From Paraburkholderia sp. HP33-1 (GTDB lineage Bacteria > Pseudomonadota > Gammaproteobacteria > Burkholderiales > Burkholderiaceae), in the NCBI RefSeq assembly GCF_021390595.1, contig NZ_JAJEJR010000002.1, forward strand, positions 744,001 through 808,000: 64,000 nucleotides of DNA. Direction: 5' to 3'. A program made the position numbers and the translations under genes. The notes beneath the pieces were generated by a model. It searched no databases. It was not told the DNA's origin and saw only the letters and a program-made list of their open reading frames with translations. Below, one piece after another: positions 54,101 to 63,447 of this stretch; positions within the stretch are counted from its first letter, which is position 1, and every line of letters starts with the position of its first letter.

Positions 54101-54650
54101 ACCTATTCTCAAGCGTTTGTCTTGGCACGTATTGTTATGGCTCGTCACGTTAGGTTATGCAAGCGCCGAAGAACCAGTTGCCTGTCCCATTGTGTCGCCA
54201 GCAATGGGGGTATTTTCTAGCGATAAAATATACAGAGATTCGATTGTTGCAATCGAAAAAAATGACGAAGATAAAACGATAAATCTATCGTTATACCGAC
54301 CGGATGGAAATGGTTGCAAAAGGATGGTCTTCGCGAAATACCCAAAAGAAGGGGGGGCTCCAAATGTCGATTCTATTTTCTTCCTGAAAGTCAAAGGGAG
54401 CCAGAATATATTCACAATTGTTCATTGGGATGTCAATTCTCGAGGTATTGGCACATACGGGAAATATTACCAAATATATTCATATATCGATGATGGACGG
54501 GGGGGGTTAATGGAAAATGAAGACGTGGTTAATAATAGTGCGATGACTGGGATGGATGGGTATCAAGAGGGCGAGCAAACTTTCTTTTCCTACAAAAATG
54601 CAGGTGCCGTAAAGTCATTCTTTAAGTGCAATCGGGCAAGATGCAATTAG
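54027..54650 (+). CDS. Candidate periplasmic immunity protein for the GH19 effector
   Basis: A 207-residue AT-rich gene overlapping the end of the effector gene by 74 bases. GGAGG at 54017-54021 sits six bases before ATG 54027. Residues about 21-47 (KNRIKPILKRLSWHVLLWLV then TLGYASA) look like a Sec signal peptide with an over-long n-region; a TTG at codon 31 is a possible alternative start. The mature part starts EEPVACPIVSP and has VDSIFFLKVKGSQNIFTIVH, GIGTYGKYYQIYSYIDD and a C-terminal cysteine pair. I do not know a named family. Periplasmic location, position and composition all fit immunity to a peptidoglycan hydrolase; this is inference. Confidence 0.7.
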   Translation: MGMLRDLPHITKFHHFWGSHKNRIKPILKRLSWHVLLWLVTLGYASAEEPVACPIVSPAMGVFSSDKIYRDSIVAIEKNDEDKTINLSLYRPDGNGCKRMVFAKYPKEGGAPNVDSIFFLKVKGSQNIFTIVHWDVNSRGIGTYGKYYQIYSYIDDGRGGLMENEDVVNNSAMTGMDGYQEGEQTFFSYKNAGAVKSFFKCNRARCN

Positions 54651-54678
54651 TGAAAAATTAGTAAAGGTTTTCGTTAGT

Positions 54679-54917
54679 ATGAGATGGATGTGTGCGCCAC
54701 CCCAAAGACTGACGATTACTGTCGATAGAGTACATCTTTATGATCTGCCAGATCTTAAAAAGCACAAACGAAGATGTACTTGGTTAGAGGGGATGCGGTG
54801 AAGTTGTTAGATAAGGCTGGCGAAGATTGGGCGCGGATTGAATACGCTAGAAAAAATGGCACCGCTATCGATAAATGGATTCAAGCTACGTCGATGAATG
54901 ATCGTGAGCAAGATTGA
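54679..54917 (+). pseudogene. Frameshifted SH3-like immunity-type remnant
   Basis: Two overlapping frames together read as one small SH3-like protein. Frame one, from ATG 54679, gives MRWMCAPPQRLTITVDRVHL then YDLPDLKKHKRR and stops soon after. Frame two, from ATG 54774, gives MYLVRGDAVKLLDKAGEDWA then RIEYARKNGTAIDKWIQATS. The joint fits the common pattern of a strand, YDxPD, then KMYLVxGDxVxLLD...WxxIxY...WI. The break is within about 54765-54776. The DNA is AT-rich like the immunity gene before it. It looks like the tail of an older immunity or accessory gene left in the cargo slot. Confidence 0.6.
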
Positions 54918-54989
54918 GTTCTTGTCGTTGATCAACTGATCTTGAAAGTAGGGCAACCGTTGCGTTCACTAATTGGACTAGGAAATCTG

Positions 54990-55247
54990 ATGAAGAAATT
55001 AGCTTACGAAGGCGACAGCACGAGCCACGGCGGGAAAATTCTTTCCGGCTCTGACCGTATCAAAGTAAAGGGACGCAGGGCCGCAAAGGTCGGGATACTC
55101 GTGTCCTGTCCGATTCACGGTGACAATGAGATCATTGACGGAAGTAGCCGCATGAAGGACGCGGGTACGCCTTTGTCGAGGGACGGCGATGCAACGCAAT
55201 GCGGCAGCGTTCTAATTGCCTCCGCCGACGGTGCGACAGTTCGCTAA
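54990..55247 (+). CDS. PAAR-repeat spike-tip protein
   Basis: An 85-residue PAAR protein starting MKKLAYEGDSTSHGGKILSG, with AGGA a few bases upstream of the ATG at 54990; an in-frame TTG at 54942 is less likely. The conserved GDSTSHGGKIL start, CPIHGDNEIIDGSSR and the end GDATQCGSVLIAS contain the histidines and cysteine that bind the metal at the spike tip. PAAR caps VgrG and sharpens the spike. It has no fused effector. GC content is higher than in the two cargo-slot genes before it, so the AT-rich insert ends here. It is followed after six bases by the next gene. Confidence 0.94.
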   Translation: MKKLAYEGDSTSHGGKILSGSDRIKVKGRRAAKVGILVSCPIHGDNEIIDGSSRMKDAGTPLSRDGDATQCGSVLIASADGATVR

Positions 55248-55253
55248 GAATTC

Positions 55254-56492
55254 ATGCCCGTCGACTTTTCGCGCGTTCCGCCGAGGGTGAATGTCCCCAA
55301 CTTCGCTCGACCTTCTATTGTAGGTTGGGCGCTGCTCCTCAGTCTTTTTGTCGTCGGCTGCGCCACGATGGCTATTTTTCTCTGGCCTGGTGCGAAGTCT
55401 GACAGCGTGCTGTTCTGGTTCTGCGCAGTCGTATTTCCGATCCTTGCATGGAGCTTTTTGCTGAGTTGTCGGTTCGCCTATCTGTACGTGCGTATTAACT
55501 CGGCACTCGCAACGAACAGGATCTGCGATGCAATTGAGACTCAGTGTCACGAGTCCTCGAGTGAACCACTCGCTGTGCTCGGGCACGCATGGAAGTTCAG
55601 CTCCAACAAAGACGAAAACGCCGTGGGTGCTCTTGTTGACGGGAAGACGAAGCTGTGTCCCGTTTCCAGCCTCGCTGTACCGAACACCGACGTTATTGCT
55701 CGATGGCTGGATGTGCCCGATCGCAAGTTTTACGCAGGCAATGCCTTGACCGAACACGCTCGCCAAACAGCTGTTTGCGAGTGGTTACTGAGTCAGATGG
55801 TAGGCGAAATCACCCAAGAGCTTCAGAAGCTTCCCGCGCATGTGTCTGTGATGGTCGATCTTTGTATCGACTCTATGCTGGAGCCTGCAATCGTTGGAGA
55901 GAAGTTCCTCTCTCTGCTCAAACATCCGCTTCGCACCTCACGTATCGTAGTAAATCCATCGAAGCGCGGACTTTCGTTATTTCATACTGATTCGTGGTTT
56001 GATGACATGCCCCCCGATAGAGTCAACCTGCTTGTCTCAATTCAGTTGCGCAACGCAGTGAGCGAAACCCTGGCGACCGGGGTCGCCGAAGCGGGTAGCA
56101 TGCTTCTCGTTTCAAGCCTTTCGATTGCCCGGAATATAGGCACAGAACCCGTACTATGGCTACATCGTCCTTCCAAAGGCGCGGCGGAGGAAGTCGTCGA
56201 GACGCTGAAGCTTGCTGTTCGTTGGGGAAAAACATCTTTGGAAAATGTCGGAACGACCTGGCGAACTGGCCTTTCCAAGCAAGCTGTTCGTGCAATCCGG
56301 TCGTCGTGCCAGTTTGGGCGTGATACCGGAACTGTAAATCTCGACACGTCTGTAGGTCGCGCAGGCATTGGGCGTGCGTGGTTAGCCACGGCGCTCGGCA
56401 TTGCGAACGCGGCAGCTACGGATAAACCACAGCTAGTCATTACGCAAGAAGGTAATGATCTGCTCGCACTGGTATGCGAGAAGCAGACATGA
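55254..56492 (+). CDS. Unrecognised T6SS-locus membrane protein upstream of tssM
   Basis: A 412-residue protein of no family I can name. Two adjacent transmembrane helices occupy about residues 23-75 (SIVGWALLLSLFVVGCATMA and VLFWFCAVVFPILAWSFLLS). The rest is soluble, with a repeated SIQLRNAVSETLATGVAEAG and a VEEVVETLKLA-like helix (EEVVETLKLAVRWGKTSLEN). No signal peptide, enzyme motif or Walker motif is visible. It starts 6 bases after the PAAR gene and overlaps tssM by four bases (ATGA 56489-56492), so it is translationally coupled to the membrane-complex gene. A role in the T6SS membrane complex is inferred from that coupling alone. Confidence 0.75.
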   Translation: MPVDFSRVPPRVNVPNFARPSIVGWALLLSLFVVGCATMAIFLWPGAKSDSVLFWFCAVVFPILAWSFLLSCRFAYLYVRINSALATNRICDAIETQCHESSSEPLAVLGHAWKFSSNKDENAVGALVDGKTKLCPVSSLAVPNTDVIARWLDVPDRKFYAGNALTEHARQTAVCEWLLSQMVGEITQELQKLPAHVSVMVDLCIDSMLEPAIVGEKFLSLLKHPLRTSRIVVNPSKRGLSLFHTDSWFDDMPPDRVNLLVSIQLRNAVSETLATGVAEAGSMLLVSSLSIARNIGTEPVLWLHRPSKGAAEEVVETLKLAVRWGKTSLENVGTTWRTGLSKQAVRAIRSSCQFGRDTGTVNLDTSVGRAGIGRAWLATALGIANAAATDKPQLVITQEGNDLLALVCEKQT

Positions 56493-59400
56493 AAGAACAA
56501 AAGTCCTTACCTGTCGTATTTTTCATCAGCGCTGCGCTCGTCATTCTGTTTCTCGCTGCGGCAATTGTGACTTGGATCGTTGCACGGGCGCAGCGGTGGA
56601 GCTTGGAAAGACTGATCATTTTTGAGCTATCTCTTCTTTGTGGCCTGCTGGTGTCGTTGATATTCATCAAGTACTTTGAAGCCATTTTGCTCTGGATAGC
56701 TTCCATGTGGGCGACGCGCTGGCTAATCCGGTATGACGAACGAAAAAGCGTTCAAAAGACAGAAGAAGCTAACGGATCCTCAATGTCACTTGTGGATGCG
56801 ATGAAGGATCGGCACGGATGGCGTTGGCGCTATCGGGAGCGCTGGATACTTCTGACCGGCGACGAACCACTCGTCAAGCGTCTGGCATCGGGCTTGACGG
56901 AAACAGGCTACGCAATTACTGGCAATTCGGTCCTGCTCTACGCCAGGCAAACAAGCAGCACACTCGATACCGAATGGCTAGACCAGATTCGCCGGATGCG
57001 CCGTCGTCGACCGATCGATGCAATTGTCGCTGTGACGGGCAATGGGGTCTCTGCCAACACCCCGTTTGACACGGACGGCCTTGCCCAGCGGCTTGCTCGC
57101 CACGCACGGGCCCTGCGATGGGCTGCGCCCGCGTATTTGCTGAACGTGACTGATTTTGGTGCTGAGTCGCGAGGCCCGGATGAAGCGTTTGGCTTCACGT
57201 GGGCGAATGCGCGAGCAAGTGCCGAGGAGATCGGGACGGCGCTGCAAAATCTCACGCAAGATCTGGCAAACAGAGGTGTCCAACTCCTTGCCGCAAACAA
57301 TCACGACCGCTATCCAGCCCAACTTTCACAGCATATCGAGCGGTTCGGTAGCGCATTGTCGGAACTTGTGCTGCAGACGGCGAATTCGCGTTACTGGCGC
57401 CAGTCTGTACATGGGCTCCTGTTCGTGCCGCTGTTCAAGAAGCGTGAACTCGCACAGCCGGCAGCACTGGAGAAATCCGACAACAAGCCAGACGAGGAGT
57501 GGGAGGGCGATCCTGTTGCCACAGAGGAGCGCTCGGTCTGGCAAACGATCGCGGATCACAGCCGGAAAGTCTATGGCCGGCGCGTCGGTTTTTCTCTTTC
57601 GACGACCGCCGCATGGATCGCAACGGCAGCGGTCGGCTTCTGGATCGTCGGCACGATGGTTTCGGGTTTCTCGAACCGCACGACGATCGGTACCGCCCGG
57701 GGTACGCTCGCGAAGCTCACGGGCACCCAGGACAATACGCAGTCGATGCAGACGCTCGGTAGTCTCGGCAAGCAAATCGACTCACTGGAGACCCGCCAGC
57801 GTGACGGCGGTCCGTGGACTACCCGCTTTGGACTGAACCGCGACAGCGCCCTGCTTGCCGCGATCTGGCCAGGCTACGAAGGCGTCGCGAGCCGTATCCT
57901 CATCGGCCCGATTCGGCAGACCCTGGAGGATCGCCTGCGCCAGTTGGCCTCGATGTCTGATGAAGAGATCGCGAGCGGCGGCAACGCCCAGGCGCAGGCT
58001 GCTTACGATACGCTCAAGGCCTACCTGATGCTCGCCAAACCGGAACGCGCTGCCGCATCGTTCCTTACGCCACAGTTGATCGCGACCGCGGTTCCCGCAC
58101 GCCCACTCAATTCACCGCTTTCATCGGGCACGTGGGAGGATCTGCGGCAGCACACCATCGCCTTTTTCGCGGACCACCTCGGACATCGAACTCCAGCGAG
58201 CAGTTCATCGCTCGCCATCGTGCCGGATAGCAACCTGGTCGCGTCCACACGACAGACCATCATAGGCGTGCGCGGTATCCAGAACTCGACCGACGCGGTC
58301 TGCCAGCAGATTCTCGACGATGCAAAGCCGAAGTACCCACCAGTAACGTTGGCCACGCTGCTCGGCGACACCACGGGTCGGGGCCTCTTCAACACGACGC
58401 AGACCGTGCCAGGCGTCTTCACCCGCGCAGCCTGGGAAGAACGCATCTCGAAGGCCATCGACGAGGCAAGCAAGAAGGGCAACGTTGCCGGCGACTGGGT
58501 GCTGTCTGACACAAAAAACACGAATCAGGCGCCCTCGACGCTGAAAGCCGAACTGCGCCAACGCTATTTCGACGACTACGCGCGCGCCTGGGAGCAGTTC
58601 CTCAACAGCCTACGCTGGCAACCCGCGCCGACATTGTCGGCCACCGCCGACCAGCTCATCCTGCTGGGCGATCCGCAACGCTCACCACTGGTCGCGCTAA
58701 TGAACGCGATCGTGTACCAGGCAGGCACGGGAGCAAGCACGCAGTCATTCTCCGACACGCTGATCAGCAAGGCGCAGCAACTCGTTGGCGCCGACGAGAA
58801 AGACCCATCAAAACAGGCACAACCCCAGTTCGCACCCCTTACAACCGCATTCGGCCCGATCCTGCGACTGACCGGCAGCGACCTGGTTGCTGCCGCGCCT
58901 GGCAAAACCGGCAAGGCCGCGGCGCAGTTGGCCTCCACTGGCGACCTGAGTCTTGCCCGCTATCTCGAACGTGTTACCGCGATGCGTCTGAAGATCGAGC
59001 AGATGGTGAACAGCGCCGATACCGATGCGATGTCGCGTGTCGCAGCGCGGTCCGTACTGCAAGGCAAAACGTCAGATATCGCGGAAAGCCGCGACTACGC
59101 GAACCGTGTTGCCGCGAGCCTGGGCCAGCAATGGGCGGGCTTCGGCCAGCTGCTGCAGGCGCCGCTCAACCAGACCTGGCAGGCCGTGGTGCAGCCCGCT
59201 GCAGCGAGCCTGAACGACATCTGGCGTACCTCGATCCTGGCCGACTGGAACCGTACCTTCGGTGGCCGCTATCCGTTTGCGGATTCGGAGAACGACGCTT
59301 CGTTGCCCGAGATGGCGCGCTTCATGCGGCCGGACAACGGGGTAATCGCCCAGTTCGTTGCGACGCAGCTTGCTGGCGTCGTCGAACGACAGGGAGACCG

Positions 59401-60040
59401 GTGGGTCGCCGCACAAGGCGCCGACCACGGCTCACTCACGCTCGATCCAGGCTTTCTTGAGGGATTGAACAGGCTCACGCGCGTTTCGACCGCACTGTTC
59501 CCGGCCGGCGACGCACACATCCGCTTTGATCTGCGGGGCGTTGCAACGCCAGGCGTGACCGACATGAAAGTCGTACTGTCCGCGCGCGAGCTCAACTACT
59601 TCAACCAGAAAGAGGACTGGGTGCCATTCGAGTGGCCCGGACAGTCGCTGGAGAACCTGTCGCACATCGAATGGCAGACGGAGCAAGGCGGCCTGCGGTC
59701 AGCACTCCACGCGCAGGGACGCTTCGGACTGATCCGGCTGCTGGAACGCGCGGAGGTCTCCCAGCAGGACAACGCGCGCTATCTGCTGACGTGGGCGCCC
59801 GATACGAGCCAGGGCATTGCGCTCAAGGTCCAGTTGCGCAGTGATGCGGGTTCGGGTCCGCTCGATGTGCTCCAGCTCCGGCACTTCGCACTACCCACAC
59901 GCATCTTTGTGACCGGCGGTACAAAGGCAGGACCAAAAATTTCTGCCGGCAATCCACCGCCGTTGCCACCGGCCGCGGCCGCCGCCGCGAAGCACGCAGC
60001 CATGCCCTTGCCCAACGGTAACGTGCCGGAGGTTGAATGA
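56489..60040 (+). CDS. tssM: T6SS membrane-complex protein TssM (IcmF family)
   Basis: A 1183-residue IcmF/TssM protein. Two N-terminal helices (VVFFISAALVILFLAAAIVT and LSLLCGLLVSLIFIKYFEAI) precede a cytoplasmic module and a third helix near residue 375 (AWIATAAVGFWIVGTMVSGF). The large periplasmic part ends in the DUF1215-type C-terminus (ELNYFNQKEDWVPFEWPG and later). The usual GPxGAGKT Walker A motif is absent; the aligned strand reads RWILLTGDEPLVKRLASGLT. TssM joins TssL (and usually TssJ) to span the envelope. The start is ATG 56489, overlapping the previous stop; an ATG at 56474 is also in frame. It overlaps tssA by four bases. Confidence 0.93.
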   Translation: MKEQKSLPVVFFISAALVILFLAAAIVTWIVARAQRWSLERLIIFELSLLCGLLVSLIFIKYFEAILLWIASMWATRWLIRYDERKSVQKTEEANGSSMSLVDAMKDRHGWRWRYRERWILLTGDEPLVKRLASGLTETGYAITGNSVLLYARQTSSTLDTEWLDQIRRMRRRRPIDAIVAVTGNGVSANTPFDTDGLAQRLARHARALRWAAPAYLLNVTDFGAESRGPDEAFGFTWANARASAEEIGTALQNLTQDLANRGVQLLAANNHDRYPAQLSQHIERFGSALSELVLQTANSRYWRQSVHGLLFVPLFKKRELAQPAALEKSDNKPDEEWEGDPVATEERSVWQTIADHSRKVYGRRVGFSLSTTAAWIATAAVGFWIVGTMVSGFSNRTTIGTARGTLAKLTGTQDNTQSMQTLGSLGKQIDSLETRQRDGGPWTTRFGLNRDSALLAAIWPGYEGVASRILIGPIRQTLEDRLRQLASMSDEEIASGGNAQAQAAYDTLKAYLMLAKPERAAASFLTPQLIATAVPARPLNSPLSSGTWEDLRQHTIAFFADHLGHRTPASSSSLAIVPDSNLVASTRQTIIGVRGIQNSTDAVCQQILDDAKPKYPPVTLATLLGDTTGRGLFNTTQTVPGVFTRAAWEERISKAIDEASKKGNVAGDWVLSDTKNTNQAPSTLKAELRQRYFDDYARAWEQFLNSLRWQPAPTLSATADQLILLGDPQRSPLVALMNAIVYQAGTGASTQSFSDTLISKAQQLVGADEKDPSKQAQPQFAPLTTAFGPILRLTGSDLVAAAPGKTGKAAAQLASTGDLSLARYLERVTAMRLKIEQMVNSADTDAMSRVAARSVLQGKTSDIAESRDYANRVAASLGQQWAGFGQLLQAPLNQTWQAVVQPAAASLNDIWRTSILADWNRTFGGRYPFADSENDASLPEMARFMRPDNGVIAQFVATQLAGVVERQGDRWVAAQGADHGSLTLDPGFLEGLNRLTRVSTALFPAGDAHIRFDLRGVATPGVTDMKVVLSARELNYFNQKEDWVPFEWPGQSLENLSHIEWQTEQGGLRSALHAQGRFGLIRLLERAEVSQQDNARYLLTWAPDTSQGIALKVQLRSDAGSGPLDVLQLRHFALPTRIFVTGGTKAGPKISAGNPPPLPPAAAAAAKHAAMPLPNGNVPEVE

Positions 60041-61623
60041 AGCTGGGAGAACTTTTCAGGAGCCTCTTTCCGGCACGCGAAGACGCAGGCGAACTTGCAC
60101 GAGCACGCCTCGATGCGTGGGCATCGTGGCTGCTGCCGTTCCCGGGCGACGGGGGCGTCGGCCGCGACCCCGGTTACGAAGACACGTTCTTCGAGCTCAA
60201 GGATGAAGCAGGCAAGCTCTCGGGTATCGACGATGGCCTGATCGTCCGCTCGTGTGAACAGCTTCTCAAAGAGACCGGCAAGGATCTGCGTCTTGCAGGC
60301 TACTACGCGTGTGCCCGGTTGCGCCAGGATGGTCCGGCCGGCTTTGCCGACGGACTGGAGTTGTCCGCTGCGCTCGTCGACCGGTTTGGCGGGGCTGTGC
60401 TGCCTGCGCGTGCCGAAGCGAGGAAAGGCGCGCTTGAAATGCTGGCAACCACGCGCGTGCTGGAGCTGCTCGAGAGCCGCGGTGAATTCGCACTGGTGGA
60501 CCTCGAACGTGCGCTTGCGGCGCTCGATGTACTGGTCACGCTGACCGGTGGATGGCCAGAGGCCGCGCGTCCGAACCTGCAGCCGCTGGTGTCAAGGTTC
60601 GAGCGCAAGGAAGGCATGGCGGGTACAGGAGGAGCGGAGTCCGTCCAGGTAGTATTGCCAGCCACGGCGAGCGTTTCGTTCGGGGCGATCGCTTCGACGC
60701 GCGATCTGCTCGATCAGGCCCGTACGATGGCCACGTGGCTGCGCGATCAGGAGAATGGCTATCTGTCATCGGTCCGGCTCGTGCGCAGCGTGCGCTGGGA
60801 CACCTTGCACGAGGTGCCCCCGTCGGACGCCGCATCGCATACACGGCTTGTGGCGCCGCGCGCGGAACTACGCGCGCAGATGAAAAGGCTTGTGCTGCAG
60901 AAACAGTGGCACGAGTTGCTGGAGCGTGTCGAGGGCGCGTTTATGGAAGGTGTCAATCACCTCTGGTTCGACCTGCAGTACTTCCAGCACGTCGCGCTTG
61001 ATCATATGGGTGCGCCGTACAGCGCGTGGCGCGAATCGCTGCGTGCGGACTTCGCGCTCTTTCTCGAGCGCCTGCTTGGCATCGAACGGCTGGCGTTCAA
61101 CGATGGCACGCCCTTCGCCGACGATTCGACGCTAGAGTGGATTGCCCGGCACGCGGTCGTGCGGGATCTGGAAGCAGGGGAAAGCGTGGCGCCGCTGCCG
61201 GTCTCTGCCGGCAGCGAGGACGGACATGCCGGCGACTGGCCCGAGATCGAGGCGCAGGCGAGAGACCTGACTGAACGCGACGGGATCGAGGCGGCCTTCG
61301 CCTGGCTGGAGGCGCTGCCCGGTATGAAAACTGATCGCCATCGCTATTTGCAAAGACTCGTCATGGCGCGCCTTGCCGATCATGCCGGTCGGCCCGATAC
61401 CGCGCTCGCACTGCTGACCGAACTCGATGCGGCCGCACGCTCCCTGCCGCTCACGCGCTGGGAGCCGGCACTGGTTTTCGAGGTCAAGCAGCAGCTGACC
61501 CGGGCGTTCAAGGCGATGAGCAACCGCAAGGACGCGGACAAGCCAGCGCTTGCACGCCGCATCGGTGAACTGCAGGCGGAACTGGCCGTGCTTGACCCTG
61601 CACGTGCATTGACTCTCCCATAA
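60037..61623 (+). CDS. tssA: T6SS cap/baseplate protein TssA (ImpA/VasJ type)
   Basis: A 528-residue TssA-family protein. The N-terminal ImpA_N domain contains DPGYEDTFFELKDEAGKLSG, then EQLLKETGKDLRLAGYYACA, LRQDGPAGFADGLELSAALV and RFGGAVLP. The C-terminal VasJ-like half has HELLERVEGAFMEGVNHLWF then DLQYFQHVALDHMG. TssA proteins recruit or cap the growing tail; the long C-terminal version usually stays at the distal end. It overlaps tssM by four bases (ATGA 60037-60040) and lies nine bases before tssF. Confidence 0.92.
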   Translation: MKLGELFRSLFPAREDAGELARARLDAWASWLLPFPGDGGVGRDPGYEDTFFELKDEAGKLSGIDDGLIVRSCEQLLKETGKDLRLAGYYACARLRQDGPAGFADGLELSAALVDRFGGAVLPARAEARKGALEMLATTRVLELLESRGEFALVDLERALAALDVLVTLTGGWPEAARPNLQPLVSRFERKEGMAGTGGAESVQVVLPATASVSFGAIASTRDLLDQARTMATWLRDQENGYLSSVRLVRSVRWDTLHEVPPSDAASHTRLVAPRAELRAQMKRLVLQKQWHELLERVEGAFMEGVNHLWFDLQYFQHVALDHMGAPYSAWRESLRADFALFLERLLGIERLAFNDGTPFADDSTLEWIARHAVVRDLEAGESVAPLPVSAGSEDGHAGDWPEIEAQARDLTERDGIEAAFAWLEALPGMKTDRHRYLQRLVMARLADHAGRPDTALALLTELDAAARSLPLTRWEPALVFEVKQQLTRAFKAMSNRKDADKPALARRIGELQAELAVLDPARALTLP

Positions 61624-61632
61624 AAAATCCGA

Positions 61633-63447
61633 ATGGAAAAAGACGACCCGATCCTGCGCTATTACGAAGCCGAGATGCGCTACCTGCGCGAATCCGGAAA
61701 GGAGTTCGCGAAGGCGCATCCTGACCGTGCGCGCCTGCTCAACCTCGATCGCATGGGCGACCGCGATCCGTATGTCGAGCGGCTCCATGAGGGCTTCGCC
61801 TTTCTGACGGGGCGCCTTCAGCAGAAACTCGACGACGAGCTGCCGGAGCTAACCGAAGGGCTCGTGAGCCTGCTGTGGCCGCACTATCTGCGCATGATTC
61901 CGTCGCTCTCGGTCGCCGAACTGATCCCCCTACGGGAAAAGCTCCAGAGAACCGAGGTGGTGCCTGCCGGTGTGCCCGTCCGATCGGCGCCCATCAGCGT
62001 TCCACCGCCGGCGGGCGCCGAGGGCACGACGCCGAAGACCGTGCAATGCCTGTACAGGACCACGCAGGCCGTCCAGCTCCAGCCGCTGTCCATCACACAC
62101 GCAGGCCCGACCGTACCCCACGACGGCCGCTCGGTGATTCGCCTGGGCTTTGAGCTCCATCAATCGGCGCGACGCGAGGAAACCGATCTGTCGCGCCTGC
62201 GCCTGCATCTGAATGCGGATCTGCCGGTCGCCTTCGCCATGCACCTGGCGCTCACCCGCCAGATTGATTCGGTCCTGTGCCGCATTCCGGAGGTGCAGGA
62301 CGGCGAGGCCGTGCTGTTACCAGGCATCACGATCGAGCCCGCGGGATTTTCGACCGAAGAACGGCTCTGGCCCAAGGCCGATGCGGCATTCTCGGGCTAT
62401 CAGCTACTCCTCGAGTACTTTTCATTCCGCGAGAAATTTCTCTTCATTGACCTGTGCGGACTCGACGTCGCGAAGCTTCCTGCGGGAACGACCCGTTTCG
62501 AGCTTGAAATCGTCCTGAAGGACACCTACCCGTCGGACCAGCATTTCAGCAGGGAGAATGTGCGACTGTTCTGCTCACCGGTGATTAACCTGTTCGAACT
62601 CGACGCAGAACCCATCGAGATCAACCATCACGAAACGGAGTACCGCGTCGTGCCGGCGGGACATCAGGGCGAACACGTCGAAACGTATTCAGTGGATGCG
62701 ATCGAAACGTTCGATCACGACACGGCTGAGCGCTACGAGTACGTGCCGTTTGCCACGTTCCGGCATCGCGGTGGCATGCTGCGTCACGAGGCGCCGGAGC
62801 GTTATTTCCATGCGCGCGTACGCCCCGGCATGGCGGGACTGCACGAGACGTGGGTGATCCTGGGCGGCCACGCATGGGAAACCATCGAAACGCTGCCGGA
62901 AGAAAGCCTTTCGCTGCGCGTCACCGGCACCAACGGGATGTTGCCGCGCAAGGGGCTGCGCGAGGCGAACCTCAGCGAACTCGCTGCGAGCACGCCGAAC
63001 GTGACAGAGGTGCGTAATCTTGTCGCCCCCACGTTGCCGCTCTATCCCCCCACGGGCGACCGGTTCCAGTGGCGCGTGCTTTCACACCTTGCCCCGAACT
63101 TCCTCTCGATGATGGACGCGGAAGTGCTGCGCGGCGCGCTCGCGCTCTACGACTGGACCGACGACGAACTGAACGCGCGGCGTCTGGCTGGCATTCTCTG
63201 GGTGTCGCAGGAGCTGCTCGAGGAAGTGTCGGGCGGCTCAGTGGAGCGGGGTGTGCTGATCGAGGTGACGCTGGATTCACAGGCGTTCGCCGGCGACGGC
63301 GACCTGATGCTGTTCGGCGAGTTGCTGCACCGCTTCTTTGCGGCGTACGCGGAAATCAACCTGTTCACGAAGCTCTCGATCGTGAGCCTGCCGTCGCAGA
63401 CCCGCACGGTCTGGCCGCGCAGCAAGGCGCGACGGGCGCCGCTATGA
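61633..63447 (+). CDS. tssF: T6SS baseplate protein TssF
   Basis: A 604-residue TssF starting MEKDDPILRYYEAEMRYLRE. It has the family order PDRARLLNLDRMGDRDPYVE, RLHEGFAFLTGRLQQKLDDE, LPELTEGLVSLLWPHYLRMI, then RFELEIVLKD and NLFELDAEPIEINHHETEYR. The C-terminal region contains RRLAGILWVSQELLEEVSGG and LLHRFFAAYAEINLFTKLSI. TssF with TssG and TssE builds the baseplate wedge. It overlaps the tssG start by four bases (ATGA 63444-63447). Confidence 0.96.
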   Translation: MEKDDPILRYYEAEMRYLRESGKEFAKAHPDRARLLNLDRMGDRDPYVERLHEGFAFLTGRLQQKLDDELPELTEGLVSLLWPHYLRMIPSLSVAELIPLREKLQRTEVVPAGVPVRSAPISVPPPAGAEGTTPKTVQCLYRTTQAVQLQPLSITHAGPTVPHDGRSVIRLGFELHQSARREETDLSRLRLHLNADLPVAFAMHLALTRQIDSVLCRIPEVQDGEAVLLPGITIEPAGFSTEERLWPKADAAFSGYQLLLEYFSFREKFLFIDLCGLDVAKLPAGTTRFELEIVLKDTYPSDQHFSRENVRLFCSPVINLFELDAEPIEINHHETEYRVVPAGHQGEHVETYSVDAIETFDHDTAERYEYVPFATFRHRGGMLRHEAPERYFHARVRPGMAGLHETWVILGGHAWETIETLPEESLSLRVTGTNGMLPRKGLREANLSELAASTPNVTEVRNLVAPTLPLYPPTGDRFQWRVLSHLAPNFLSMMDAEVLRGALALYDWTDDELNARRLAGILWVSQELLEEVSGGSVERGVLIEVTLDSQAFAGDGDLMLFGELLHRFFAAYAEINLFTKLSIVSLPSQTRTVWPRSKARRAPL

